From CAZFRF01 sp964540925 (GTDB lineage Bacteria; Patescibacteriota; Microgenomatia; Levybacterales; UBA12049): a DNA stretch of 7,368 nucleotides. Shown in pieces: positions 1 through 4,738 of the stretch. The stretch lies in NCBI GenBank assembly GCA_964540925.1, contig CAZIOR010000027.1, positions 1 to 7,368 of the forward strand, in the 5' to 3' direction. The first letter of the stretch is position 1. The number at the start of each line of letters is the position of its first letter. Under the pieces are notes generated by a model that saw nothing but the letters and a program-made list of their open reading frames with translations, did not search any database and had not been told where the DNA came from. Both the position numbers and the translations under genes were made by a program.

Positions 1-52
1 AGGACAACGGACTTTGGATCCGTTTATTCTGGTTCGAATCCAGGCTCGGCAG
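1..52 (+). tRNA. tRNA-Gln (anticodon TTG), 3' part, truncated by the window edge
   Basis: The 3' portion of a tRNA is visible. The anticodon stem is ACGGA (7-11) paired with TCCGT (19-23), and the seven-base loop at 12-18 places TTG at 14-16, which reads Gln codons. The T arm is TCTGG/CCAGG around the canonical TTCGAAT loop (29-44), with one T-G wobble. The 3' acceptor strand is 45-51 and the discriminator G is at 52, as is usual for tRNA-Gln. The acceptor 5' strand and most of the D arm lie outside the window. The next bases are CAA, so the CCA tail is not encoded and must be added by a CCA-adding enzyme. Confidence 0.92.
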
Positions 53-67
53 CAATATGTCCTATAG

Positions 68-96
68 TTGACAATTGTCCTTTTTAGTAATATACT
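68..96 (+). promoter_or_regulatory. Sigma-70-type promoter of the first membrane-protein gene, leaderless geometry
   Basis: A perfect -35 TTGACA (68-73) is followed after 17 bases by TATACT (91-96). Only seven bases separate the -10 box from the ATG at 104, so transcription should start at or next to the start codon. The -35 box lies within a 10-base perfect palindrome, GACAATTGTC (70-79), which could be a repressor site, though a palindrome this short may be chance. The promoter begins only 16 bases after the tRNA. Confidence 0.85.
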
Positions 97-103
97 TTAC
101 CCC

Positions 104-424
104 ATGAATATTGAACGAATTGGAAGAAGACTTCCCGAATTACAATTAGGAGTATCAGCATTAATGTTGCTTGGTGCACTGATTAATCTTAATGTCTCAG
201 CCGACTCAAGAAATAAAGCTGAAGCTTATGCCCAAAATGGTCAAGTTGAACTATTTCAACAATTTAATAATAAAGCAAATACTGATTTAAATACTGGTTT
301 AATTTTATTATTAAGCGCAGGATCTATGGGTATAGCTGGATTTAGCTTTGCTATGCATAGATCTCAAGAAGATATGAATAGATATCTTGCTGCAAATCGT
401 CATCCTTCTTCAAGTTTAAGGTAA
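104..424 (+). CDS. Small two-helix membrane protein of unknown function
   Basis: The product is 106 residues and I do not recognise its family. A short basic N-terminus (Arg5, Arg8, Arg9) precedes a hydrophobic segment at about residues 14-33. A polar loop rich in Asn, Gln and Ala follows, then a second hydrophobic segment at about 63-83 and a hydrophilic tail ending in Ser and Arg. The positive-inside rule suggests both ends in the cytoplasm and the loop outside. The frame is open back to an ATG at 68, but that codon lies at the -35 box of a near-perfect promoter. The ATG at 104, seven bases past the -10 box, is therefore the likely start and implies a leaderless message. The gene sits between the tRNA-Gln and the NUDIX gene, with the first copy of the intergenic repeat right after its stop. 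Gene reality is well supported by the promoter; function is unknown. Confidence 0.72.
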   Translation: MNIERIGRRLPELQLGVSALMLLGALINLNVSADSRNKAEAYAQNGQVELFQQFNNKANTDLNTGLILLLSAGSMGIAGFSFAMHRSQEDMNRYLAANRHPSSSLR

Positions 425-425
425 A

Positions 426-485
426 AATTTCCAACTTCTTTCAGTAAGGACAGCAAATAGCCTCTCGAACTCTTCTGATATAATA
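426..485 (+). repeat. Intergenic direct repeat, copy 1, carrying a promoter
   Basis: This starts two bases after the stop codon of the first gene. Its first 39 bases (426-464) match copy 2 at 973-1011 at 34 positions without gaps, and copy 3 at 1727-1763 at 27 of 37. A variable patch follows, then 15 identical bases (471-485 and 1016-1030) that include an extended -10 box. No strong hairpin is conserved between copies, so it does not look like a terminator or an integron attC site. No transposase accompanies it. Confidence 0.8.
476..484 (+). promoter_or_regulatory. Extended -10 promoter of the NUDIX gene, leaderless geometry
   Basis: The sequence TGATATAAT is a perfect extended -10 element (TGn plus TATAAT at 479-484). 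No -35 match lies about 17 bases upstream, where the conserved repeat block lies instead. Six bases separate the -10 box from the ATG at 491, so the message should begin at the start codon. Confidence 0.82.
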
Positions 486-490
486 AAATT

Positions 491-964
491 ATGAAAAAAC
501 AAGGCGTAATGGTTTTATTAAAAAATAATAATAAATATTTATTTTTAGTAAGAGAAAAACAAAATGACAAAATACATAAGCAGGGTGTTTATATCCCAAT
601 TGGTGGAAAAGTTGAATTAAACGAATATATTGAAGACGCTGCTATAAGAGAGGTTAAAGAAGAAGCAGGAATAATTGTAAAATCATTAAAATTAAAAGGC
701 GTACTCTACAATACGGAACTAACTGATACTAATATTGGCGACTGGGATAGTTTTTTCTTTGTTTCAGAAGACTTTGAAGGTGAGCCTAAAACAGGAAATG
801 AAGGATCTTTTAGCTGGGTAAATGAAAATGACCTACAAAATCTTAATACTTATGAAGGAATGAAATTATTTATATTAGAAGTTTTAAAAAATAATTTTAC
901 CGTTCTTGAGTCGAAACATAGCAATACAAAGCTAATCGATTATAGGATTTTATATAAAGCTTGA
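491..964 (+). CDS. NUDIX hydrolase, MutT/MTH1-like
   Basis: This 157-residue NUDIX pyrophosphohydrolase would hydrolyse a nucleoside diphosphate linked to another group, in the cytoplasm. The full NUDIX box (GX5EX7REUXEEXGU) is present at residues 39-61: Gly39, Glu45, then REVKEEAGI at 53-61, which supplies the Mg2+-binding glutamates. The preceding PIGG and the single-domain size resemble the MTH1/MutT group that cleans oxidised dNTPs, but substrate cannot be read from the motif and other nucleotide substrates are possible. The start is fixed by the extended -10 box six bases upstream; there is no Shine-Dalgarno sequence. The stop is TGA. If TGA were read as Gly, only about ten residues would be added, so the normal code fits. 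The gene lies between two direct copies of the intergenic repeat. Confidence 0.9.
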   Translation: MKKQGVMVLLKNNNKYLFLVREKQNDKIHKQGVYIPIGGKVELNEYIEDAAIREVKEEAGIIVKSLKLKGVLYNTELTDTNIGDWDSFFFVSEDFEGEPKTGNEGSFSWVNENDLQNLNTYEGMKLFILEVLKNNFTVLESKHSNTKLIDYRILYKA

Positions 965-972
965 TTTAAAAT

Positions 973-1030
973 AATTTCCAACATCGTCCAGTAAAGACAG
1001 CAAATGGCCTCAACTTCTTCTGATATAATA
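973..1030 (+). repeat. Intergenic direct repeat, copy 2, carrying a promoter
   Basis: This begins eight bases after the NUDIX stop codon. Positions 973-1011 match copy 1 at 34 of 39 ungapped positions. After a spacer two bases shorter than in copy 1, the identical 15-base block with the extended -10 element follows at 1016-1030. The five differences do not follow a coding pattern when read on either strand. Confidence 0.8.
1021..1029 (+). promoter_or_regulatory. Extended -10 promoter of the racemase gene, leaderless geometry
   Basis: TGATATAAT, with TATAAT at 1024-1029, is identical to the NUDIX promoter and forms part of repeat copy 2. Six bases separate it from the ATG at 1036. No -35 box is evident. 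Confidence 0.82.
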
Positions 1031-1035
1031 TTTTT

Positions 1036-1725
1036 ATGAAAACTGTTGGTGTAATTGGAGGATTAGGTCCTGAAACAACTGCAAATTTTTATTTGGAGGT
1101 TGTTTTCTCATCATTTAAAAAAAACAAAGAAGCGCGACCACCGATGCTAATGTGGAATATTCCATTACCATATGACATTGAAGAAGAGTTTATTACTAAA
1201 GCAACTGGCGAAGAAAAGTATTTGCCCTATTTGATAGATGCGGCAAAAAGACTAGAAAAAGGTGGAGCTGATTTCATTGTTATCCCTTGCAACTCAGTAC
1301 ATATTTTCATTGAAGATATTAGACAAGCAGTAAATATTCCTGTTTTAAGTATAGTAGAAGAAACAGTTAAATTTCTTGAAAATAAACAAATTAAAGATGT
1401 AGGGATTCTTGCTACTTCCGCAACCATTCGTAAAAAACTTTATGAAGAAAAATTACAAAAAAATGGAATTAGCACACACAATCCTAACGAAAATGACCAG
1501 TCACGCATGGGAGAAATTATTAATCATTTAGTACACTCACAACAAACAGATCAAGATAAAAAAGAATTACTACAAATAATTGATACATTTGCGTCACATG
1601 ATATCGCAACAATAATTCTAGCTTGCACAGATCTACAGCTACTTGTTCCTCAAAAAGAAAATGTCAAAATATTTGACACAATGCAAATCCTTGCTCATGC
1701 AACAGTTAATAAAATATTGGAATAA
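1036..1725 (+). CDS. Aspartate/glutamate racemase family protein (YgeA-like)
   Basis: This 229-residue protein belongs to the PLP-independent Asp/Glu racemase superfamily, cytoplasmic enzymes that invert the alpha carbon of acidic amino acids with a pair of cysteines. The N-terminal MKTVGVIGGLGPETT motif is typical of the aspartate racemase/YgeA branch. Both catalytic cysteines are present: Cys85 in PCNSVH and Cys197 in LACTDL. Length is normal for the family. The product could supply D-aspartate or D-glutamate for cell-wall peptides, but other members act on different substrates, so substrate is inferred. The ATG is six bases past an extended -10 box and has no Shine-Dalgarno sequence. The gene is flanked by repeat copies 2 and 3, the latter starting one base after the stop. 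Confidence 0.9.
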   Translation: MKTVGVIGGLGPETTANFYLEVVFSSFKKNKEARPPMLMWNIPLPYDIEEEFITKATGEEKYLPYLIDAAKRLEKGGADFIVIPCNSVHIFIEDIRQAVNIPVLSIVEETVKFLENKQIKDVGILATSATIRKKLYEEKLQKNGISTHNPNENDQSRMGEIINHLVHSQQTDQDKKELLQIIDTFASHDIATIILACTDLQLLVPQKENVKIFDTMQILAHATVNKILE

Positions 1726-1726
1726 T

Positions 1727-1763
1727 AATTTCCAGCTTCGTTTAGTAGAAACAACCAATTCCC
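1727..1763 (+). repeat. Intergenic direct repeat, copy 3, diverged
   Basis: This starts one base after the racemase stop codon and matches each of copies 1 and 2 at 27 of 37 ungapped positions, including the whole first eight-base block AATTTCCA and the AGTA core. It lacks the downstream extended -10 block. The next gene instead uses the separate -35/-10 promoter at 1779-1807. Confidence 0.65.
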
Positions 1764-1778
1764 CACTAGAAAGAGTAC

Positions 1779-1807
1779 TTGACAACAATTAGCACTCGTT
1801 GTATATT
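1779..1807 (+). promoter_or_regulatory. Housekeeping promoter of hsp20
   Basis: A perfect -35 TTGACA (1779-1784), a 17-base spacer and TATATT (1802-1807) make a sigma-70-type promoter. The predicted start near 1814 gives a leader of about 34 nt ahead of the ATG at 1848, unlike the leaderless neighbours. The -10 box falls inside the CIRCE element. Confidence 0.88.
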
Positions 1808-1815
1808 ATTGCTAA
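1789..1815 (+). promoter_or_regulatory. CIRCE operator (HrcA-binding site)
   Basis: The consensus is TTAGCACTC, nine bases, GAGTGCTAA. Here the left arm TTAGCACTC is perfect (1789-1797), the spacer is exactly nine bases (1798-1806), and the right arm TATTGCTAA (1807-1815) matches at seven of nine positions. It covers the spacer, -10 box and predicted start of the hsp20 promoter, the usual placement for repression by HrcA, with release on heat shock. No hrcA gene is in the window. Confidence 0.9.
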
Positions 1816-1834
1816 TATTAAAGTTATTCAGGAA

Positions 1835-1842
1835 GGAGGTGA
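1835..1842 (+). promoter_or_regulatory. Strong Shine-Dalgarno site deciding the hsp20 start
   Basis: GGAGGTGA lies five bases before the ATG at 1848. It is a near-ideal match to the anti-Shine-Dalgarno sequence and shows that this organism uses the motif, although most genes here lack one. Confidence 0.9.
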
Positions 1843-1847
1843 GAGAC

Positions 1848-2267
1848 ATGGCATACGACCTAGTTCCAAATAATTGGTTTTCTTTTCCATCAATTAAAAT
1901 TCCATCTATCTGGGAAGATGATGATTGGCTAGCTGGAGTAACCAGTGCAAGCGGGCTTTCTATTTCGGAGGATGAAAATAATATATATATTGAAACTTCA
2001 TTACCTGGAATAGATCCGCAAAATATTGATATCACTTTCCAAGATGGATATCTATGGGTAAGAGGAGAAGAAAAAGAAGAGGATAAAGATAAAAATAGAA
2101 AATACTACAGACACTCTTCAAAAGCATTTTCATACAGAGTTGCTGTTCCTGGTGACATTGATATCAACAGTGAGCCTCAGGCAACATACAAACACGGGAT
2201 AATGACAGTAGCTTTTATGAAATCTCCTAAATCCCAACCTAAAAAAATTCAGATTAAAACTGAATAA
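1848..2267 (+). CDS. Small heat-shock protein, Hsp20/alpha-crystallin family
   Basis: This 139-residue ATP-independent chaperone would bind unfolding proteins as an oligomer in the cytoplasm. A short N-terminal arm rich in aromatic and acidic residues (about 1-32) precedes the alpha-crystallin domain (about 35-128). The domain contains the LPGID strand signature and, near its end, an A-x5-G-I-M-T-V stretch corresponding to the family's A-x-x-x-n-G-v-L motif. The C-terminal tail contains an I-x-I motif (IQI), which in this family links dimers into oligomers. The frame extends upstream to a codon inside the -35 box, but the strong Shine-Dalgarno site sets the start at 1848. Expression should be heat-inducible through the CIRCE operator. 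The gene is probably monocistronic, ending at a strong terminator. Confidence 0.95.
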   Translation: MAYDLVPNNWFSFPSIKIPSIWEDDDWLAGVTSASGLSISEDENNIYIETSLPGIDPQNIDITFQDGYLWVRGEEKEEDKDKNRKYYRHSSKAFSYRVAVPGDIDINSEPQATYKHGIMTVAFMKSPKSQPKKIQIKTE

Positions 2268-2286
2268 TAAAACTCAAATTCTAGAG

Positions 2287-2319
2287 AAAACTCCGTCTTT
2301 ATGACGGAGTTTTTCTTTT
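2287..2319 (+). terminator. Rho-independent terminator of hsp20
   Basis: An 11-bp stem pairs 2287-2297 (core ACTCCGTC) with 2303-2313 (core GACGGAGT) around the five-base loop TTTAT. It is followed by a T-rich run, TTTTTCTTTT. It ends about a dozen bases before the promoter of the next gene and insulates that gene from hsp20. Confidence 0.95.
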
Positions 2320-2331
2320 CTTAATATTTAT

Positions 2332-2340
2332 TGGTATACT
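2332..2340 (+). promoter_or_regulatory. Extended -10 promoter of the esterase gene, leaderless geometry
   Basis: TGGTATACT is an extended -10 element (TATACT at 2335-2340) without a recognisable -35 box, since that position falls in the T-run of the terminator. Six bases separate it from the ATG at 2347. Confidence 0.78.
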
Positions 2341-2346
2341 TTTAAA

Positions 2347-3273
2347 ATGGCACTAATAAAAATATCTTTAATCATACTTTTACTTTTATTCTCTCTTTTT
2401 ATTGTTTTAAATTATTTCTCTCTTTTTTCTACAAAAAAATACACTATTAAATTTAATGACAAAGACAGAGAATATTTGCTCCACTTGCCATCTGGATACA
2501 AATCATCTAACTCATATCCATTACTTGTCGCATTACATGGTTTTGGAGATCATCCACGATTTATTGAACAATACACAGGGTTTAGCAGATTATCAGATAA
2601 AGAAAAATTTATTGTTGTTTATCCTTATGGCTTACAAAATAGTAAAACTAAGAAATTCTCCTGGAACGGGGGATCGTGTTGCGGAGAAGCGTTTAACAAA
2701 AAGGAAGATGATGTTTTATTTATCAATAATTTAGTGGACGAGCTATCAAAAAAATATAATATAGATTCTAAAAAAATATATTTAACAGGTTTTTCTAATG
2801 GAGGACTTTTAACCTACAAAATTGCAACAGAAGCGCCAGAAAAATTCGCTGCTTTTGCAGTCGTTTCAGGATCAATTGGCGGAAAAATTAAAAAAGATGA
2901 TCCATATTTTAATCTTTCCAAACCAAAAAAAGCTGTACCAATTCTAATCATGCACGGCAAAAACGATAATTTAATTTCCTACAACGGAGGATTTAATCAA
3001 GACCAAAGCGCAACCTTTACGTCATTTAAAGATTCTGTAGATTTTTGGGTAAGAAATAATAATGCAACAAAAATAGATACAATTGAAAATGAAAAGTTTA
3101 TTGAAGAAAAATATGAAACTAAAAATAAACTAAATAGTATTGAAGCATATACGATTAAGGATAGCGGGCATGCTTGGTTTGGAAGTATTATGGAATATAA
3201 AAAAGTTTTATCTGGAAAAAGCGTACCAGCTACAAAAATTATTTGGAATTTCTTAAAAAACACTACAAATTAA
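2347..3273 (+). CDS. Membrane-anchored alpha/beta-hydrolase esterase (LpqC / feruloyl esterase / PHB depolymerase type, CE1-like)
   Basis: This 308-residue serine hydrolase likely acts outside the membrane on an ester substrate. Residues about 4-27 form one hydrophobic segment with no obvious cleavage site, so it reads as an uncleaved anchor with the catalytic domain exported. The catalytic set is visible: the oxyanion-loop motif LHGFGD (63-68), nucleophile Ser150 in GFSNGG, probable acid Asp207 in MHGKND, and His275 in DSGHAW. The W-N-G-G-S-C-C-G stretch (106-113) is typical of the LpqC/feruloyl esterase/polyhydroxybutyrate depolymerase group. Its adjacent cysteines may form a disulfide outside the cell. 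The true substrate (plant ester, acetyl sugar, polyester or lipid) cannot be told from sequence. The gene has its own leaderless-type promoter and is separated from hsp20 by a terminator, so it is an independent unit. Confidence 0.88.
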   Translation: MALIKISLIILLLLFSLFIVLNYFSLFSTKKYTIKFNDKDREYLLHLPSGYKSSNSYPLLVALHGFGDHPRFIEQYTGFSRLSDKEKFIVVYPYGLQNSKTKKFSWNGGSCCGEAFNKKEDDVLFINNLVDELSKKYNIDSKKIYLTGFSNGGLLTYKIATEAPEKFAAFAVVSGSIGGKIKKDDPYFNLSKPKKAVPILIMHGKNDNLISYNGGFNQDQSATFTSFKDSVDFWVRNNNATKIDTIENEKFIEEKYETKNKLNSIEAYTIKDSGHAWFGSIMEYKKVLSGKSVPATKIIWNFLKNTTN

Positions 3274-3301
3274 GGACCTTTGAGTCTCAAATAAATTATC
3301 T

Positions 3302-3331
3302 TTGTAAAAAATTTGTAAGTGTGTATATAAT
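3302..3331 (+). promoter_or_regulatory. Promoter of the DUF2177-DUF1295 operon, near-leaderless
   Basis: TATAAT (3326-3331) ends eight bases before the ATG at 3340, so the transcript should begin within a base or two of the start codon. A weak -35 candidate, TTGTAA (3302-3307), lies 18 bases upstream and matches four of six consensus bases. No Shine-Dalgarno sequence precedes the ATG. Confidence 0.72.
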
Positions 3332-3339
3332 GTATCTAT

Positions 3340-3738
3340 ATGCAGATCTTTTTTAAACTCTACCTAATAGCCCTACCTGTATTTTTCGGAATAGATTTAA
3401 TTTGGCTTGCTTTAGTTGCTCGAAAATTATATTTTGCTCAATTAGGAAATTTAATGAAAGAGATTAACTGGCCAGCAGCAATTATTTTCTATCTCTTATT
3501 TATAATTGGCTTAATCATTTTTGCTATTCAACCAGGGATTGCAAAAAATTCATTAATTACAGCCTTAATATTCGGAGCTTTGTTTGGATTCTTTAGTTAT
3601 GCTACTTATGATTTAACAAACTATGCAACTTTAAAAAATTGGCCACTAGTTATTACGATAGTTGATTTGATTTGGGGAACAGTATTATCCGCCTCGGTAT
3701 CTACAATTGTATTTTTAATATACTCAAAAATTAAATAA
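3340..3738 (+). CDS. DUF2177 family membrane protein
   Basis: This 132-residue integral membrane protein has about four hydrophobic segments (roughly residues 5-27, 45-64, 70-88 and 103-128). I recognise the DUF2177 family from the D-L-I-W-L-x-L-V-A-R-K stretch near the N-terminus, the central YATYDLTNYATLK motif (about 87-99), and the later VDLIWGT motif. The length is normal for the family. The biochemical role is unknown. From memory, DUF2177 genes in many proteobacteria lie beside cyclopropane-fatty-acid-synthase-like genes and DUF1295 genes, which suggests a role in modified membrane lipids, but nothing in this sequence proves that. Its stop codon overlaps the next start in TAATG, so the pair is translationally coupled. 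Confidence 0.9.
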   Translation: MQIFFKLYLIALPVFFGIDLIWLALVARKLYFAQLGNLMKEINWPAAIIFYLLFIIGLIIFAIQPGIAKNSLITALIFGALFGFFSYATYDLTNYATLKNWPLVITIVDLIWGTVLSASVSTIVFLIYSKIK

Positions 3739-4502
3739 TGCTTTATTTTCTTAGTCTTTCAATAATCCTCGCCATTTACATGACCTCTTGGTTTTTAATC
3801 TCGGTAATTAAAAAAAGAAATGACGTTGCAGATGTTGCCTGGGGACTTGGATTTGTCTTACTTTCTTGGAGCTCTGTACTTTTATCTGGTAATTTTGGAT
3901 TTAAAAATTTATTTATTAGCATTTTAATCACAGTCTGGGGAACAAGACTTGCTTGGCATATATATAAAAGGCACAAAAACAAAGAAGAAGACTATAGATA
4001 TTTAACTTGGAGAAAAGAATGGGGCAAATATTTTTATTTAAGGTCATATTTACAAGTATTTTTGCTACAGGGATTTTTTCTTTATCTTGTATCACTACCA
4101 GTACTTTTTATAAATTTTAGCAAAAGTATATTCTCAATTATTGATTTAATTGGCATTATAATTTGGGTCATTGGCTTTCTCTTTGAATCAATAGGTGATT
4201 ATCAACTTAAAAAGTTTAAAGAAAAACCTGAAAATAAAGGAAAATTAATTACCACAGGTCTTTGGAAATATAGTAGACACCCAAATTACTTTGGAGAGGT
4301 AACTCAATGGTGGGGCATTTGGTTAGTTTCTCTACTTTCTCCATATTGGTATATTGCTATAATTGGCCCTATTACAATCACATTTTTAATTACAAAAGTC
4401 TCTGGAATTCCTATGCTTGAGAGGAAAATGGCCGAAAATCCCGACTTCTTGGAATATAAAAGAAAAACAAGCGTATTTATCCCTCTTCCACCTAAAAAAT
4501 GA
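3738..4502 (+). CDS. DUF1295 family membrane protein (steroid 5-alpha-reductase / isoprenylcysteine methyltransferase-like fold)
   Basis: This 254-residue polytopic membrane protein has hydrophobic segments through its length. It carries the DUF1295 hallmarks: DVADVAWG near residues 29-36, the signature GLWKYSRHPNYFGE at 174-187 followed by WWGIWL, and the C-terminal SGIPMLERKM plus a Y-x-x-x-T-S-x-F-I-P-L-P-P ending. The RHPNY-x-GE region corresponds to the cofactor-binding part of the steroid 5-alpha-reductase/ICMT superfamily, whose members reduce or methylate hydrophobic substrates in the membrane. A reductase acting on a lipid is the likeliest role; the substrate is unknown. The start ATG overlaps the DUF2177 stop codon by one base, so the two are one operon and probably work together. 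No terminator is visible after the TGA stop. Confidence 0.92.
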   Translation: MLYFLSLSIILAIYMTSWFLISVIKKRNDVADVAWGLGFVLLSWSSVLLSGNFGFKNLFISILITVWGTRLAWHIYKRHKNKEEDYRYLTWRKEWGKYFYLRSYLQVFLLQGFFLYLVSLPVLFINFSKSIFSIIDLIGIIIWVIGFLFESIGDYQLKKFKEKPENKGKLITTGLWKYSRHPNYFGEVTQWWGIWLVSLLSPYWYIAIIGPITITFLITKVSGIPMLERKMAENPDFLEYKRKTSVFIPLPPKK

Positions 4503-4545
4503 GGCTAATTTTGGAATTTTTAGATTGCTATAGGTTATCATAAAA

Positions 4546-4574
4546 TTGACTTAACAACGCATTTAGGGTATAAT
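4546..4574 (+). promoter_or_regulatory. Promoter of the helicase-glycosyltransferase operon
   Basis: TTGACT (4546-4551), a 17-base spacer and a perfect TATAAT (4569-4574) form a strong promoter. The predicted start near 4581 is about 158 bases before the helicase ATG, making this by far the longest leader in the window. Confidence 0.87.
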
Positions 4575-4580
4575 ACTTGT

Positions 4581-4738
4581 ATTGCAGATTGTAATCAAAT
4601 ACATCTGCTTAGATTTGATTTAGTTTTAAACAGATAAAAAGATCTTAATTTTTCCACATCGTATCTTCTTAAACTTAAAATAAACTTCATTTTGTAAGCA
4701 GGTCTATTTGCAGACAATCAATTCATAAAGGAGCAAAA
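4581..4738 (+). promoter_or_regulatory. Long structured 5' leader of the DEAD-box helicase mRNA
   Basis: The leader holds no ORF of note. Hairpin A pairs GCAGAT (4584-4589) plus GTA (4591-4593) with TAC plus ATCTGC (4600-4608), with one bulged T. Hairpin B pairs AATCAAAT (4593-4600) perfectly with ATTTGATT (4613-4620). The two share bases and exclude each other. A weak stem, GTCT/AGAC (4702-4705 and 4712-4715), lies just before the Shine-Dalgarno AGGAG (4729-4733), which is five bases from the ATG. The stretch between 4621 and 4700 is A/T-rich with no clear fold. The layout suggests post-transcriptional control, perhaps by temperature or by the helicase itself; this is inference. Confidence 0.55.

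Noticed and set aside
426..464. Minus-strand reading of the intergenic repeats gives similar short peptides sharing an R-[SC]-W-K end in all three copies, suggesting decayed gene fragments.
   Set aside because: Differences between copies 1 and 2 are mostly amino-acid changing, the aligned frame does not extend upstream consistently, and the + strand promoter with fixed spacing explains the conservation better.
426..464. Repeat as an integron attC site or a terminator hairpin.
   Set aside because: No GTT-type inner or outer arm pairs with the TTCCAAC start. The small five-base stem possible in copy 1 (436-450) is lost in copy 2, and there is no T-run.
962..964. UGA recoded as glycine, as in Gracilibacteria and Absconditabacteria.
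   Set aside because: Neither gene ending in TGA (NUDIX and DUF1295) gains a meaningful extension if read through, no in-frame TGA occurs inside the genes, and family alignments end naturally at the TGA.
1779..1847. Longer Hsp20 N-terminus starting upstream of 1848.
   Set aside because: It would start in the -35 box and be translated through the promoter and CIRCE element. The strong Shine-Dalgarno site supports the ATG at 1848.
3279..3291. Palindrome TTTGAG-T-CTCAAA after the esterase gene as a terminator or operator.
   Set aside because: The stem is only about five base pairs and is not followed by a T-run. It may be an operator, but a single short A/T-rich palindrome is weak evidence.
4501..4523. 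Short resemblance to an inverted, shortened copy of the intergenic repeat after the DUF1295 gene (GAGGCTA and TTGGAA).
   Set aside because: Only two short blocks match and a large deletion must be assumed. In A/T-rich DNA this may be chance.
4649..4672. Stretch TTTCCACATCGT in the helicase leader resembling the start of repeat copy 2.
   Set aside because: The match needs a gap and covers about 13 bases, with no continuation, too little to call a fourth copy.
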